This document shows, piece by piece, positions 53,911-63,811 of a stretch of DNA of 64,000 nucleotides. A model generated the notes under the pieces. The model was not told where the DNA came from and did no database searches. It saw only the letters and a program-made list of their open reading frames with translations. This DNA comes from Microbacterium oryzae (lineage in GTDB: Bacteria > Actinomycetota > Actinomycetes > Actinomycetales > Microbacteriaceae). Positions within the stretch are counted from its first letter, which is position 1; each line of letters opens with the position of its first letter. The DNA lies in the NCBI RefSeq assembly GCF_030406385.1, contig NZ_JAUEPM010000007.1:124001-188000 (forward strand), read 5' to 3'. The translations under genes and the position numbers were made by a program.

Positions 53911-55083
53911 ATGTCGAGTGCCGCCGCTCCAGCATCCGCCGCCCGCAAGGGCTACCCATTCCTAGACGGCATCCGAGGGCTAGCGGCACTCGCGGTCGTG
54001 CTCTATCACGCCTTCCTCTTCACGGGGCTCACCGACCAGTCGACAGAGCAGCTGCCGATCGTCGGCGCGATCATCGGATGGGGCTACCTCGGCGTTCCCG
54101 TGTTCATTGTCCTGTCGGGGTTCCTGCTGCGGTACAAGTTCGAGCGTGGTGCCCGACGCTACTTCCGCGACCGCGCGCGGAGGATTCTTCCCCCGTACTA
54201 CGCCGCGCTACTCGTTTCCCTCGCTCTGATCGCCCTTGTCCCTGTGCTGCAGGTTGAGAGCGGCACCGCCTGGGACACGAAGGTGCCAGTCACGGTCCCG
54301 TCGGTGCTCTCGCACCTGTTCCTCGTGCAGAACCTCTCCGGATCGTGGGCGGTGAGCATCAACGGCCCTATGTGGAGCATCGCGGTCGAGTGGCAGATCT
54401 ACTTCATCCTGCCGCTTCTGCTCCTCCCCCTGCGGCGCCTCGTGCATCCGCTCGTGCTCGTCGGCATCATGACCACCATCACGGTGCTACCTCCGGTTGC
54501 GCTCGGCGTCGGCACGGTTGCACATCCCTGGCTCGTCACGCTGTTCGCCATGGGAATGGCCGCCGCCGAGTACGCCAAGGGGGCCAGCTTCCACGCCTGG
54601 CAGGTGGCAGCCACGTCGGCGTGGGTCGCGGTCGTCCTGCTCGTGACATCCTTCGTCCGAAGCGAAGAGGTCTCAGGCCTGTGGTTCTCCGAGACGGTCG
54701 CGGGTGCCGTAGCCGCCCTCGTCATCGGCCTCATGGCGCGCGGGCAGGCGGAGGGTCGCGTCAGCCGCACGCGGGAGTTCCTCGGAAGCAAGCCGCTCGA
54801 GTACGCGGGCCTCGTCTCGTACAGCGTGTATCTGCTGCACTCACCGCTCCTCGGGCTCGGAAACCTCCTCACCCTCCCGCTCGATCTGCCCCTTCTCGCG
54901 CGGTGGGCGCTGATGACATTCCTCGTCGCACCGATCGCGATCGCGATCAGCATCGGGTTCTTCTACCTCGCCGAGCGGCCGTTCATCAATTCCCGGCAGC
55001 GAGAAGTGCAGCGTGAGCTCAAAGGCGGCGAGCCCCACCTCTCTGTCGCGTCCGCGTCACGCCCCAGCGCCTCGGGCGAGTAG
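53911..55083 (+). CDS. Acyltransferase 3 family membrane protein
   Basis: A 390-residue membrane acyltransferase with about ten segments. FLDGIRGLAALAVVLYHAFL holds the conserved His, with VFIVLSGFLLRYKFERGARR and MWSIAVEWQIYFILPLLLLP (Glu at the usual place). It differs enough from the 51.9-kb gene to be a separate acquisition rather than a recent duplicate. The ATG follows a TAGGCT box by seven bases. The likely substrate is a surface polysaccharide. Confidence 0.88.
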   Translation: MSSAAAPASAARKGYPFLDGIRGLAALAVVLYHAFLFTGLTDQSTEQLPIVGAIIGWGYLGVPVFIVLSGFLLRYKFERGARRYFRDRARRILPPYYAALLVSLALIALVPVLQVESGTAWDTKVPVTVPSVLSHLFLVQNLSGSWAVSINGPMWSIAVEWQIYFILPLLLLPLRRLVHPLVLVGIMTTITVLPPVALGVGTVAHPWLVTLFAMGMAAAEYAKGASFHAWQVAATSAWVAVVLLVTSFVRSEEVSGLWFSETVAGAVAALVIGLMARGQAEGRVSRTREFLGSKPLEYAGLVSYSVYLLHSPLLGLGNLLTLPLDLPLLARWALMTFLVAPIAIAISIGFFYLAERPFINSRQREVQRELKGGEPHLSVASASRPSASGE

Positions 55084-55137
55084 CGCCGGCAGACACGCGA
55101 AGCAGCGCGGGCTAAGCATTCGGTGAGCTCGAGAGGA

Positions 55138-55183
55138 CCGCCCCTCCTGCGGAGACCGGTGAAAAGCTCCGCAGAGGGGGCGG
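55138..55183. terminator. Hairpin after the acyltransferase gene
   Basis: Seventeen-base arms (55138-55154 and 55167-55183: CCGCCCCTCCTGCGGAG and its near complement) around a loop of 12 bases. It lies between the plus-strand acyltransferase and the minus-strand pseudogene and may serve both. Confidence 0.75.
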
Positions 55184-55209
55184 CTTGGCGTCTAGCGTTC
55201 CCGCCAGTA

Positions 55210-56935
55210 TCAGACCACCGAGTAGTGTGCCTGCAGGGACGCGACCACGGTGGTGCGCTCTGCTGACTGGAGGAGCCGGGGATAGGTGATGAGCTCGGCG
55301 TAGTCGACTATGCGGGTGCCGCCGCCCGCCGCTCCGGAGGTGACGCCGACGCGCAGCTCGCTCGAGCCCGATGCCGCCCAGGTGGCCGCTGTGGTGACCT
55401 CGTCGGTTCCGACCGCGAGCAGTGGCGACGCGATCCCGAACATCACGACGCGCCACGCGCCGATGCTCGCGCCAGGGCGGGAGATCAGGGACGTCCCAGC
55501 GCCGGGAGGCCGAAGGTGCGGTCGACTGCCGCCGCAACGTGAGACCGTTCGCGTCGATAAAGACGGGGTTCCCGGCCGAGGACGACTGCGCGAGTCGCAT
55601 GACGGCGATGACCGTCCGCTCCGTTGCCCCCGCGACGAGCTTGTCGTTGAGGCGGGCGTTCGCGGCGACCTCGGCCGCGGAGAAGCGCACGTAGGCGTCC
55701 GTCTCCGTGATTTTCTGGATGGTGGTGGCGTCACCGGAGATGAGGCTGAGCGGCCGCGGGGATGCGCCCCGGTCGGCCGACTCTGTGACTGCGCCGTCCG
55801 CGAGGTCGTGAACGAGCCACCCGGTGACGGTGTAGCCCGCGGCGTTGTTGTGCACGGAGTCGGTCGGGGAAGCCCAGAACGACGGCGGCTTGGCGCCTGC
55901 GGCCATGACGGCTTCGTCTTCGGCGGTCGGGGTGAGGCCCGCGATGCGGAACGCCGCTCGCGTGCACATGAAGGCGAGCACGTTGACGAAGCGGCGACCG
56001 AAGGCGTCGAGCATCTTCCCGTTCACCTTGGCGCGGTTGGCGAGGCTGTCGGTGACGAATCCGAGCACGAGGTATCGCTTCTGGTCGGCGTCCTGCCACT
56101 CGATCTGCGAGCGCAGCCGCCGATCAGCGCATCCCCCTCGTCGGCCTCGGGCGCGTTCTGCCCCACTGCATGAGCAGGATGTCGCCGCGTCGCGCGATGC
56201 GGTCTGCGGTGAGGATGGCGAGCGGCTGATCGGTCAAGGCTTCGCTGCCAGGCGTCGACCGGGCGAAGCTGTACATCCCGTCGCTCACGCGCGAGAGCAC
56301 GCCCTGCACGCCACCGATGGTGACCGGGGTTCACGCCGGCACCGCCCTGCACGAGCGGTGCAGCACCGCCGCCGTTGTCCGCGGTGATCGCGAGGGTGGC
56401 GGAGCCGCTGGCTGGGATGACGCCGCCGGTGAATGTCGCGAGCATGGCCCGCCCGCCCGCGCGTCCGGCGATCGTGCGGGAGGACTCTCCCCCGACGCCG
56501 CCGTTGTGGACGGTGCCTGCGTATCCGTCCGCGGCGAGGAGGGCTGCGAGCGCGGGGGGGGGTAGGTGACCCCGCCGCCGGCTCCCGCGGTGAGCGAATC
56601 ACCTGGAGCGTAGATGTCGGTCCTGTCGCCCGAGGTACGGCGGCGTTTCCACCCATATCCGGGTATATCGAGCCGTCTGCGCGCTGGCCGAGGTAGATGT
56701 GCCACGTCCAGTTCACCGTGTGCGTGAGCGCCCAACGCCAACCGGTGCCCTCTTCCATCGGCGCGAAGCTCAGGAAGGGGTCGTCGGGATCTCCGGCGAC
56801 CGGCACCAACTCGAGTCGGTCCCCCTCCACGTACTCGGACGGGACCAGCCCGGCGTCGGACTGCGCGAGGGCCACCGCTACCTCGGGATTCCCCGCCAGG
56901 GCCACCGCCACTTCCTCCGGCACGCCTGCCGCCAC
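55210..56935 (-). pseudogene. Multiply frameshifted SGNH/GDSL hydrolase-like protein
   Basis: Reading frames must be joined in at least five or six places. In order they read PEEVAVALAGNPEVAVALAQ, WHIYLGQRADGSIYPDMGGN, then DIYAPGDSLTAGAGGGVTYP (GDSL block I), then a G8 run at 56553-56560, VHNGGVGGESSRTIAGRAGG (block II-like), TIGGVQGVLSRVSDGMYSFA, FWASPTDSVHNNAAGYTVTG (the D-x-x-H block V), TDAYVRFSAAEVAANARLND and finally GTRIVDYAELITYPRLLQSA near the stop. The catalytic Ser, Asp and His positions survive but in different frames. Such proteins are often phage-tail or secreted esterases. It is either a decayed gene or a stretch of poor sequence. Confidence 0.75.
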
Positions 56936-56996
56936 GACCTCCGCAGATCCCGGTGGATGGACGAGTTTCTTCGCAACCGGAACTGTTCACATGGAG

Positions 56997-58058
56997 TCAC
57001 GGCGCCGGCGTGCTTTCCGGCTCGGCGGGCGTCGTCACTTCCGGCGCGGGCGTCTCCTCAGGCGCATCGTCCGGCGACGGCACCGGATCGGGCGTGACCT
57101 CGGGATCGGGGGTGGGTTCTGGCTCGGGTACTGGCTCGGGTACTGGCTGCGGCGCGGGCGGGGGAACCACCTGCTGCTGCCGCTCCCGCTCAAGAGCTTC
57201 CAAGCGCTCCGCTTCGAGTCGTTCGGCTTCGAGCCGCTCCGCCTCGATTGCTTCGGCTGCGCGCTGCTGGTCCGCGCGAAGCGCATCGACCGCCCCACGG
57301 AAACCCTCGAGGGAGTCAGGAAGCGTGGACAAGTCCTCTGCGGCCGCGACAGCGGCTGCAGCGTCGCGGACCGCTGTCCGGAACTCCTCGAGCGCGTCCG
57401 GGTTCTCCCCTGCGACAGCTTCGGCACGAGGCGGCAGGGATTCGCGAAAGACGCTGAACGCCACAGTGAGGTCCGCGTCGAGCGACTCCACCTGCCCACC
57501 AGCGGCGGAGACCTCTTCGCTCCCGCTAACCGCCTCAGTCTCCACGCGCTCGAGCGCCCCGAGCGCGGCAGCGAACCTCTCCGGGTCCTCGACGTGCGAC
57601 TCCTCAGGGAGTGACTCAAGCGGCTCCGGCAGTTCGACCGCACCCAGCCCCTTAACGTAGCCATCGACGGCCGCGAGGGCGCCGGTGCGCGCCCGCTCCT
57701 CGAGGTACCCCTCGGAGGCGTCGAGAGCAGCAGACAGCTGCTTCCCATCCTCGATGCGCGACGTGATCAGCGCCTCAGTCTCGTCCCGCGCCTTCGAGAG
57801 CTCGTCGATTGCGGCAGCCGTCTCGGCCCGCGCGTTGTCGTACTGCGTCTGTCGGGTGATCTCGCTCGCGCCGCAACGCCCCGACCCGACGACGAGTGCG
57901 GCGACGACGAGCACCGCCACCACGAGCGCGAGCCCCGCCACGAGGGCGATGCGCAGCCACGGCAGAGGCATGTGGTCCCGAAACATCGCCGTTTCGGGCG
58001 ATACGCCGATCCACGTCTTGCGGACGGGCGGCGGCGTGGGCGTATCGGAAGCAGGCAT
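56997..58058 (-). CDS. Membrane-anchored coiled-coil protein with Pro/Glu-rich tail
   Basis: A 353-residue protein. A cytoplasmic N-terminus of about 33 residues is followed by one membrane helix (about 35-58, LRIALVAGLALVVAVLVVAA). A long Ala/Glu-rich, probably coiled-coil region follows, including AEAIEAERLEAERLEAERLE (an AERLE heptad-like repeat). The last 70 residues are a PVPEPVPEPEPTPDPE-type stretch ending near TTPAEPESTPAP. This looks like a stalk that crosses the cell wall. I do not recognise a family. TATCCT lies nine bases before the ATG, so the leader would be very short. Confidence 0.7.
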   Translation of the reverse strand: MPASDTPTPPPVRKTWIGVSPETAMFRDHMPLPWLRIALVAGLALVVAVLVVAALVVGSGRCGASEITRQTQYDNARAETAAAIDELSKARDETEALITSRIEDGKQLSAALDASEGYLEERARTGALAAVDGYVKGLGAVELPEPLESLPEESHVEDPERFAAALGALERVETEAVSGSEEVSAAGGQVESLDADLTVAFSVFRESLPPRAEAVAGENPDALEEFRTAVRDAAAAVAAAEDLSTLPDSLEGFRGAVDALRADQQRAAEAIEAERLEAERLEAERLEALERERQQQVVPPPAPQPVPEPVPEPEPTPDPEVTPDPVPSPDDAPEETPAPEVTTPAEPESTPAP

Positions 58059-58078
58059 GGTGACTTCAGGATAGTGAA

Positions 58079-58117
58079 ATGCCGCTGCCCTCCCCATATC
58101 GCGGAGGGCAGCGGCAT
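58079..58117 (-). terminator. Terminator hairpin after glmM
   Basis: Perfect 15-base arms ATGCCGCTGCCCTCC and GGAGGGCAGCGGCAT around a nine-base loop, 16 bases past the glmM stop. Only a short T run follows. It also lies just upstream of the coiled-coil gene. Confidence 0.8.
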
Positions 58118-58132
58118 GTTCAAGAAGTGAAC

Positions 58133-59488
58133 CTAGAGGGCGAGGCGCTTCCTTACGACCTCGGCGATCGCGTCGGCGTGCCGCTGGGCGGTCTCGCCGT
58201 CGGCGGCTTCAACCATCACGCGCACGAGGGGCTCGGTGCCCGAGGCGCGCAGCAGCACGCGACCGCTGTCGCCCAACTCGGCTTCCACTCCCCCAACGAT
58301 CTCCTGCACACCATCGTCGTGGACACGAGCCTTGTCGACGCCGCGCACGTTGATGAGCACCTGCGGGTAGACCTTCATGATCGAGGCGAGCTCGGCGAGG
58401 CTCTTGCCCTGCCGCGCCATCTCCGCCACGAGATGCAGCCCTGTGAGGACTCCGTCGCCGGTGGTCGCGTGCGCGCTCATGATGACGTGGCCGGACTGCT
58501 CGCCACCCAGCGAATAGCCGCCCGCGTTCATCTCCTCGAGCACGTAGCGGTCGCCGACCGCGGTGGTCTTCACAGTGATGCCCTGCTCGCGCATGGCGAC
58601 GTGAAGACCGAGGTTGCTCATGACCGTCGCGACGAGCGTGTCGTTCGCGAGCAGTCCGCGCTCCTTCATCGAGACGGCGAGGATGGCCATGATCTGGTCG
58701 CCGTCCACGATGGTTCCGTCGGCCGTGACGGCCAGGCAGCGATCGGCGTCGCCGTCGTGGGCGATCCCGACGTCGGCGCCATGCTCCACGACCGCGCGGG
58801 CGAGCAGGTCGAGGTGGGTCGACCCGACCCCGTCGTTGATGTTGATGCCGTCCGGCTCGGCGCCGATGACCGTCACCTGCGCCCCGGCATCGCGGAAAAC
58901 CTCCGGCGAGACGCCCGAGGCCGCACCGTGGGCGCAGTCGAGCACTACGTGGATGCCATCCAGGCGCGACGGCAGCGAGCCCAGCAGGTGCAGCACATAG
59001 CGGTCTTCGGCATCCGAGAACCGCTGGATGCGTCCGACATCGCCGCCGGTGGGCAGCAGCTTCTCGCCGGTCAGGTGCTCTTCGATCCGCTGCTCGACCT
59101 CGTCGGGCAGCTTCACGCCGCCCCTGGCGAAGATCTTGATGCCGTTGTCAGGCGCCGGGTTGTGCGACGCCGAGACCATGACACCGAAGTCGGCCTCGCG
59201 GTCCGCGATGAGGTACGCAAGGGCGGGCGTCGGAATGACCCCGGCGTCGAGCACGTCGACCCCGGATGCGGCAAGGCCCGCGGCCACGGCTGCTCCGAGG
59301 AAGTCGCCGGAGATGCGCGGGTCGCGGGCGATGACCGCCGTGGCGCGCTTGCCGGCGGCGCGACGCGCCTCGGCGGAACGCCCCTGGCCCAGGACGACCG
59401 CGGTCGCCTGGGCCAGGGAGAGAGCCAGATCGGCAGTGAGGGCGCCGTTGGCGAGCCCTCGTACGCCGTCCGTGCCGAAAAGCGGCAT
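58133..59488 (-). CDS. glmM: Phosphoglucosamine mutase
   Basis: A 451-residue enzyme interconverting GlcN-6-P and GlcN-1-P, the step after GlmS. It begins [20 protein letters not shown]; the phosphoserine is S108 in [24 protein letters not shown] is the Mg-binding loop, GEQSGH the sugar-binding loop, and [15 protein letters not shown] the phosphate-binding loop. Normal length. It is 15 bases after rpsI and probably belongs to the rplM-rpsI-glmM operon. Confidence 0.97.
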   Translation of the reverse strand: MPLFGTDGVRGLANGALTADLALSLAQATAVVLGQGRSAEARRAAGKRATAVIARDPRISGDFLGAAVAAGLAASGVDVLDAGVIPTPALAYLIADREADFGVMVSASHNPAPDNGIKIFARGGVKLPDEVEQRIEEHLTGEKLLPTGGDVGRIQRFSDAEDRYVLHLLGSLPSRLDGIHVVLDCAHGAASGVSPEVFRDAGAQVTVIGAEPDGININDGVGSTHLDLLARAVVEHGADVGIAHDGDADRCLAVTADGTIVDGDQIMAILAVSMKERGLLANDTLVATVMSNLGLHVAMREQGITVKTTAVGDRYVLEEMNAGGYSLGGEQSGHVIMSAHATTGDGVLTGLHLVAEMARQGKSLAELASIMKVYPQVLINVRGVDKARVHDDGVQEIVGGVEAELGDSGRVLLRASGTEPLVRVMVEAADGETAQRHADAIAEVVRKRLAL

Positions 59489-59502
59489 GGAGAGGGTCTG
59501 CC

Positions 59503-59979
59503 TCAGCGCTTCGAGAACTGCGAGGCCTTGCGGGCCTTCTTGAGACCGGCCTTCTTGCGCTCGATGACGCGGGCGTCGCGCGTGAGGAAGCCGGCCTTCT
59601 TGAGGGTCGGGCGGTTGTTCTCGCGGTCGACCTCGTTGAGTGCACGGGCGATCGCGAGGCGGAGCGCACCGGCCTGGCCCGAGGGGCCACCGCCGTTGAT
59701 GCGAGCGATCACGTCGTACGCACCGTTGAGGTTGAGAACCGTGAAGGGGTCCGTGATCAGCTGCTGGTGCAGCTTGTTCGGGAAGTAGTCCTCCAGCGTG
59801 CGGCCGTTGACCGTGAAGGAGCCCGAGCCGGGGATGATGCGCACGCGGGCGATGGCCTGCTTGCGGCGACCCACAGCGGCACCGGGGACGCTGACGACGG
59901 GGCGCTCAGCGACCGCCACGTCGCCCGCGGGCGTCTCGGTGGAGTAGTTCTGGATGTCGTTTTCGATTTCGTTCGCCAC
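59503..59979 (-). CDS. rpsI: Small ribosomal subunit protein uS9
   Basis: A 158-residue S9. An actinobacterial N-terminal extension (about 30 residues) precedes [40 protein letters not shown] is the S9 signature, and the basic tail ends [10 protein letters not shown], the SKR that contacts the P-site tRNA. It follows rplM by 20 bases. Confidence 0.98.
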   Translation of the reverse strand: MANEIENDIQNYSTETPAGDVAVAERPVVSVPGAAVGRRKQAIARVRIIPGSGSFTVNGRTLEDYFPNKLHQQLITDPFTVLNLNGAYDVIARINGGGPSGQAGALRLAIARALNEVDRENNRPTLKKAGFLTRDARVIERKKAGLKKARKASQFSKR

Positions 59980-59999
59980 GATAAGTCCTTAAACGCCGC

Positions 60000-60446
60000 T
60001 TACTGGGCGACCTGGTCGAGGGTGTACGTCTTGGGCTGCTGCGCGGCGTGCGGGTGCTCGGCACCGGCGTACACCTTCAGCTTGGCGAGCTGGTCGCGAC
60101 CAAGCGTGTTCTTGGGGAGCATGCCGCGGACGGCCTTCTCGACGGCGCGAACCGGGTTCTTCTCGAGGAGCTCGGCGTAGGTGACCGACTTGAGGCCGCC
60201 CGGGAAGCCCGAGTGACGGTAGGCCTTCTTCTGCTGGAGCTTCTGACCGGTGAGCGCGACCTTGTCGGCGTTCACGATGACGACGAAGTCGCCCATGTCC
60301 ATGTGAGGGGCGAAGGTCGCCTTGTGCTTGCCGCGAAGGAGGGCGGCGGCGTGCGAGGCCAGGCGGCCGAGAACGACGTCGGTGGCGTCGATCACGAGCC
60401 ACTCGCGCTGGGCTTCACCGGCCTTCGGGCTGTAAGTGCGAGTCAC
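60000..60446 (-). CDS. rplM: Large ribosomal subunit protein uL13
   Basis: A 148-residue L13 starting at [43 protein letters not shown] and [20 protein letters not shown] are diagnostic. The start is set by the family N-terminus; longer in-frame extension is not conserved. The promoter at 60578-60606 gives a leader of about 125 bases, in contrast to the leaderless genes around it, and could hold an autoregulatory structure. Confidence 0.97.
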   Translation of the reverse strand: MTRTYSPKAGEAQREWLVIDATDVVLGRLASHAAALLRGKHKATFAPHMDMGDFVVIVNADKVALTGQKLQQKKAYRHSGFPGGLKSVTYAELLEKNPVRAVEKAVRGMLPKNTLGRDQLAKLKVYAGAEHPHAAQQPKTYTLDQVAQ

Positions 60447-60577
60447 AGTTGTGCTGCTTTCTGTTCGAACGGAGACGTTCGTGAATCCCGCTCCGGGCGG
60501 TTTGACCGATCGATGTCGGTCAGCACCTGCGGTGGAGGGCTCACGTTCGCGGCACCCGACACGGGCACCAACAGAAC

Positions 60578-60606
60578 AGCTTAGGCCACCGTTGCTGAGA
60601 GCGCAA
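60578..60606 (-). promoter_or_regulatory. rplM promoter
   Basis: TTGCGC (-35, 60601-60606) and TAAGCT (-10, 60578-60583) on the minus strand with a 17-base spacer. Confidence 0.65.
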
Positions 60607-60739
60607 AGGGAGCCGCCCAAATGCCGGCGGGGTTCAATAGCCCGATATCTGAGGATGCTCAAAAGGCGTACGCTGGGAAAGCGCTGGATGGCCACGGCCA
60701 CTCGGCAGAGGAATTCCGTCTACCAGCGAAGGCGGTCAC

Positions 60740-62284
60740 ATGCCCACGCAGCAACCTGTCGCGTCGCTCGACGCGGAGCTGGTCGAACCTGCAGACCTGT
60801 CGCACCTTTCGTCGCAGCCCCAGGCTCACTCGGTCAGACCTTCGGAGCCCTCTCACCGTTGGCAGCGCTCTTACGCACGGCGATTGACCGTAACGGACAC
60901 GGCGGTTCTGCTCGTGACGACTCTCGCCGTGCAGCTCCGCTCCCCCACGGGCACGTCCTTCACGGAATTCGACTTGTTCGCTCCGGCTCTCGATGAGCTC
61001 TTCACCGCCTTCTCGTTAGCTCTCGCACTGGCGTGGAGCGTCGCGCTCGGCTTCGCGGACTCGCGAAGCCCGCGCGTTACCGGGCAAGGCCTGGAGGAGT
61101 ACCGGAGCGTCGTCAGTGCGAGCCTTTCCTTCTTCGGCGTCGTCGCACTGCTCAGCATCCCGCTCGGAATCGACCTGCAGAAGGGCTATCTCCTCCTCTC
61201 CCTTCCGATCGGAGTGCTCCTTCTCATCGGGGAGCGCGTCGCATGGCGCGCCTGGCTCCGGATGCGGCGAAGAAGGGGTGAGCTCCTCACTCGCGTTCTT
61301 CTCGTCGGCTCCGCGACGTCCGTCGCTCGAGTGGCGCGTGAACTTCGGCGAGTTTCCGCTTCCGGATATCGGGTGGTCGGCGCGTGCGTCCCGACAGGGG
61401 AAGTGGGTGGCGTCGTGAGTGGCACCGACATCCCCGTCATGGGCAGCGCCGACGCCGTCGACCGCGCGCTGGAGGCTGTCAGCGCAGACACCGTCGTCGT
61501 GACAAGCACCGAAGATCTCCCTCCAGACAAGGTCAAGCGCATCTCCTGGGCACTAGAGACCGGAAGGCAGCACCTCGTGCTGGCGCCCGGTATCACAGAC
61601 ATCGCCGGCCCGCGGATCCATACCCGTCCGGTGGCCGGCCTCCCACTTATTCACGTCGAGACGCCGCGGTTTTCGGCGGGCCAGCGGGTGGCCAAGAGAG
61701 CACTCGACCTGTTCGGGAGCCTGTTCGCGTTGGTCTTGGCGGGCCCGCTGATGCTGGTCATCACCATTGCCGTCAAGCTAACCTCTCCCGGGCCCGTTCT
61801 CTTCAGACAGACGCGTGTAGGTCTCCGCGGTCGACCGTTCCAGATGTTCAAGTTCCGTTCTATGGTGGCGGACGCCGAACGTCAGCTCGACGCCCTGCTC
61901 GACCAGCAAGACCACGGCAACACCGTGATGTTCAAGATGAAGTCTGATCCGCGCGTGACCCGCGTAGGTCGCTTCTTGCGCCGCTTCAGCCTCGACGAGC
62001 TTCCCCAGTTGTTCAACGTGCTCGGCGGCAGCATGTCGCTTGTGGGGCCCAGGCCTCCACTTCCGCGCGAAGTCGAGCGATATGCGACGCATGTCCACCG
62101 ACGTTTCCTGGTCAAGCCCGGCATCACCGGGCTCTGGCAGGTTTCGGGGCGCTCAAGCCTGTCTTGGGAGGACACGGTGCGACTCGACTTGTCCTATGTG
62201 GAGAACTGGAATCTCGTGGGCGACCTGATCATCGTCGCGAAAACGGCGCGCGCAGCGTTGACACCAGGCGAGACTGCAACCTGA
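60740..62284 (+). CDS. Exopolysaccharide sugar transferase (polyprenyl glycosylphosphotransferase)
   Basis: A 514-residue membrane enzyme that loads the first sugar-1-phosphate of a polysaccharide repeat onto undecaprenyl phosphate. The first 170 residues hold four membrane helices, then a CoA-binding-like domain (VLLVGSATSVARVARELRRV), a fifth helix (LFGSLFALVLAGPLMLVITI) and the catalytic domain: PVLFRQTRVGLRGRPFQMFK, MKSDPRVTRVGRFLRRFSLD, ELPQLFNVLGGSMSLVGPRP. GAAGG precedes the ATG. It opens an EPS locus that continues past the window edge. Which sugar is used cannot be said. Confidence 0.93.
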   Translation: MPTQQPVASLDAELVEPADLSHLSSQPQAHSVRPSEPSHRWQRSYARRLTVTDTAVLLVTTLAVQLRSPTGTSFTEFDLFAPALDELFTAFSLALALAWSVALGFADSRSPRVTGQGLEEYRSVVSASLSFFGVVALLSIPLGIDLQKGYLLLSLPIGVLLLIGERVAWRAWLRMRRRRGELLTRVLLVGSATSVARVARELRRVSASGYRVVGACVPTGEVGGVVSGTDIPVMGSADAVDRALEAVSADTVVVTSTEDLPPDKVKRISWALETGRQHLVLAPGITDIAGPRIHTRPVAGLPLIHVETPRFSAGQRVAKRALDLFGSLFALVLAGPLMLVITIAVKLTSPGPVLFRQTRVGLRGRPFQMFKFRSMVADAERQLDALLDQQDHGNTVMFKMKSDPRVTRVGRFLRRFSLDELPQLFNVLGGSMSLVGPRPPLPREVERYATHVHRRFLVKPGITGLWQVSGRSSLSWEDTVRLDLSYVENWNLVGDLIIVAKTARAALTPGETAT

Positions 62285-62290
62285 GCTTCT

Positions 62291-63103
62291 TCAGCCCACG
62301 AACGTGCCGATGAGAGCAAGCACGACGTAGCTCCCGTTGAAGACGAGGTGCACGAGAACGGCTGCCCAGATACGTCCCGTCAGCAGCACGAGAGCGCTGC
62401 AGGTCATCGCGACGAGTGCGAGAGCGACCGGTTCGTCCCAGCGAGCAACTCCGTCGATGGCGTGCATCGCCACGAAGGAGGCTACGGACGCCACCGCAGC
62501 GAGCAGCGCTCCTTCGACCCCTCGGCGCGCGATCCGGAAGACTGACACGAGCACGACGCCACGGAAGAGCAATTCCTCAACGAGTGGCGCGACCACCACG
62601 GGTAGGAGGATCGCTGTCAGCGCCACCGTCGGTGATAGCTGACTGTTGAGGCTCGGGTAGGAGGGCAGTGCACCGCTACCGCCCGCCGCGACAGCGAACC
62701 AGCCCTGCACGGTCCTGAGGATGAGCCCGAGAACGACACCGTAGAGGATGTCCGTCGCGCGGAACGAGAGGAGTCCTCGCGGTCGCCCCCGCCCGAACGC
62801 GAGAACGATCGGCACGATGATCCCGGCCCAGAGCAGAATCGGGCTGAGGACCTCGGAGATTGACGCCGACAGAAGCGTCTGCACTACGAGGGAAGCAAGC
62901 ACCCCGGCGCCGACCGACAATGCCGTCCATGCGAGCAGGTTTGCATCCCAGCGTCGCGCAGTTCGGCTCCCCTCCGCCCACGTGCGGGTTGAAGGCGACC
63001 GTGAACCGCTTTCGCTCGTCGTCAAGTCGTTGCTCGAGATTTCTGCATCCCGCCTCCGAAAGGAAGCGGGATCGTCGACAGTAGGGTGAGACTCACGAGG
63101 CAC
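62291..63103 (-). CDS. CPBP family intramembrane metalloprotease
   Basis: A 270-residue membrane protein with a polar N-terminus of about 55 residues and about seven helices. The three CPBP (Abi/Rce1) motifs are present: E176-E177-x3-R181 in LVEELLFRG, F210-x3-H214 in SFVAMHAIDG, and H252-x3-N256 in VHLVFNGS. Its role is unknown; relatives process proteins or confer self-immunity. It starts at GTG six bases after TAACGT (leaderless) and converges with the sugar transferase, six bases apart. Confidence 0.88.
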   Translation of the reverse strand: MPRESHPTVDDPASFRRRDAEISSNDLTTSESGSRSPSTRTWAEGSRTARRWDANLLAWTALSVGAGVLASLVVQTLLSASISEVLSPILLWAGIIVPIVLAFGRGRPRGLLSFRATDILYGVVLGLILRTVQGWFAVAAGGSGALPSYPSLNSQLSPTVALTAILLPVVVAPLVEELLFRGVVLVSVFRIARRGVEGALLAAVASVASFVAMHAIDGVARWDEPVALALVAMTCSALVLLTGRIWAAVLVHLVFNGSYVVLALIGTFVG

Positions 63104-63109
63104 ATCGCC

Positions 63110-63115
63110 ACGTTA
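63110..63115 (-). promoter_or_regulatory. Leaderless -10 box for the CPBP protease
   Basis: TAACGT on the minus strand, six bases before the GTG at 63103. Confidence 0.45.
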
Positions 63116-63132
63116 TCGGGAGGCGGAACGCG

Positions 63133-63735
63133 ATGCTCAAGATCATGACCGTGTGCACCGGCAACATCTGCCGCTCACCGTTGGCTGAGGTTCTGCTTCG
63201 GGCGCGACTCAAGGGTTCACCGATTGAGGTAGTGAGCCGAGGTACGCATGCGCTCGTGGACCGCCCGATGACAGCTGAAACCTTGGAGCGTGCAATCCTT
63301 CACGGCGCGGACCGGGATGTCTCCCTCGCCCACAGAGGAGCCCTGCTTCGAGAGGACGACTTGCGCGACGTTGACCTCGTGCTTGCGATGACGCGCGAGC
63401 ACCGCGCCCACGTCGTTGATCTCGCACCACCGAAGGTGCGTTCCGCGTTCACACTGCTCGAGTTTGCTCGCCTCGCGCGAGTGGTCAGCGACGAGGAGCT
63501 GGAGTCCGCCGCAGCCGACGTGCGCGGCGGCAAGCATCGCTATGCACTGATGCGCGACCACCTTGCTGCCTTACGCGGAGAGCTAGGCCCGCTCTCACGG
63601 GCTGCCGAGTACGACGTTCCCGACCCGTATCGACGTGGCGACGACGCATACGATCGAGCTTCAGAACTCTTGGTACCTGCCGTTGATGCGGTCACGAGAG
63701 TCATGCGTCTAGCCGTCTCTCGCACCCGAGCCTGA
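63133..63735 (+). CDS. Low-molecular-weight protein-tyrosine phosphatase
   Basis: A 200-residue phosphatase. The catalytic loop C8-x5-R14-S15 is VCTGNICRSP at the N-terminus, and the general-acid aspartate lies in EYDVPDPYRRGDD near residue 160. It is longer than the usual 150 residues because of an insert around residues 95-140. In EPS loci such enzymes (Wzb/EpsP type) dephosphorylate the chain-length tyrosine kinase, and a Wzz-like gene follows. GGGAGG precedes the ATG. Confidence 0.92.
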   Translation: MLKIMTVCTGNICRSPLAEVLLRARLKGSPIEVVSRGTHALVDRPMTAETLERAILHGADRDVSLAHRGALLREDDLRDVDLVLAMTREHRAHVVDLAPPKVRSAFTLLEFARLARVVSDEELESAAADVRGGKHRYALMRDHLAALRGELGPLSRAAEYDVPDPYRRGDDAYDRASELLVPAVDAVTRVMRLAVSRTRA

Positions 63736-63811
63736 GACCCGCCGCCAAGCACCGGGGCCGAGGACGACCCTGGTCGTGTGGAAGGATGGTCCGTAATATC
63801 GAAGGGGCCTT

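Noticed and set aside
51886..55083. The two acyltransferases as a recent tandem duplication
   Set aside because: They share only family motifs, point in opposite directions, and differ in length and in the conserved segments (VEEQFYLIW versus VEWQIYFIL).
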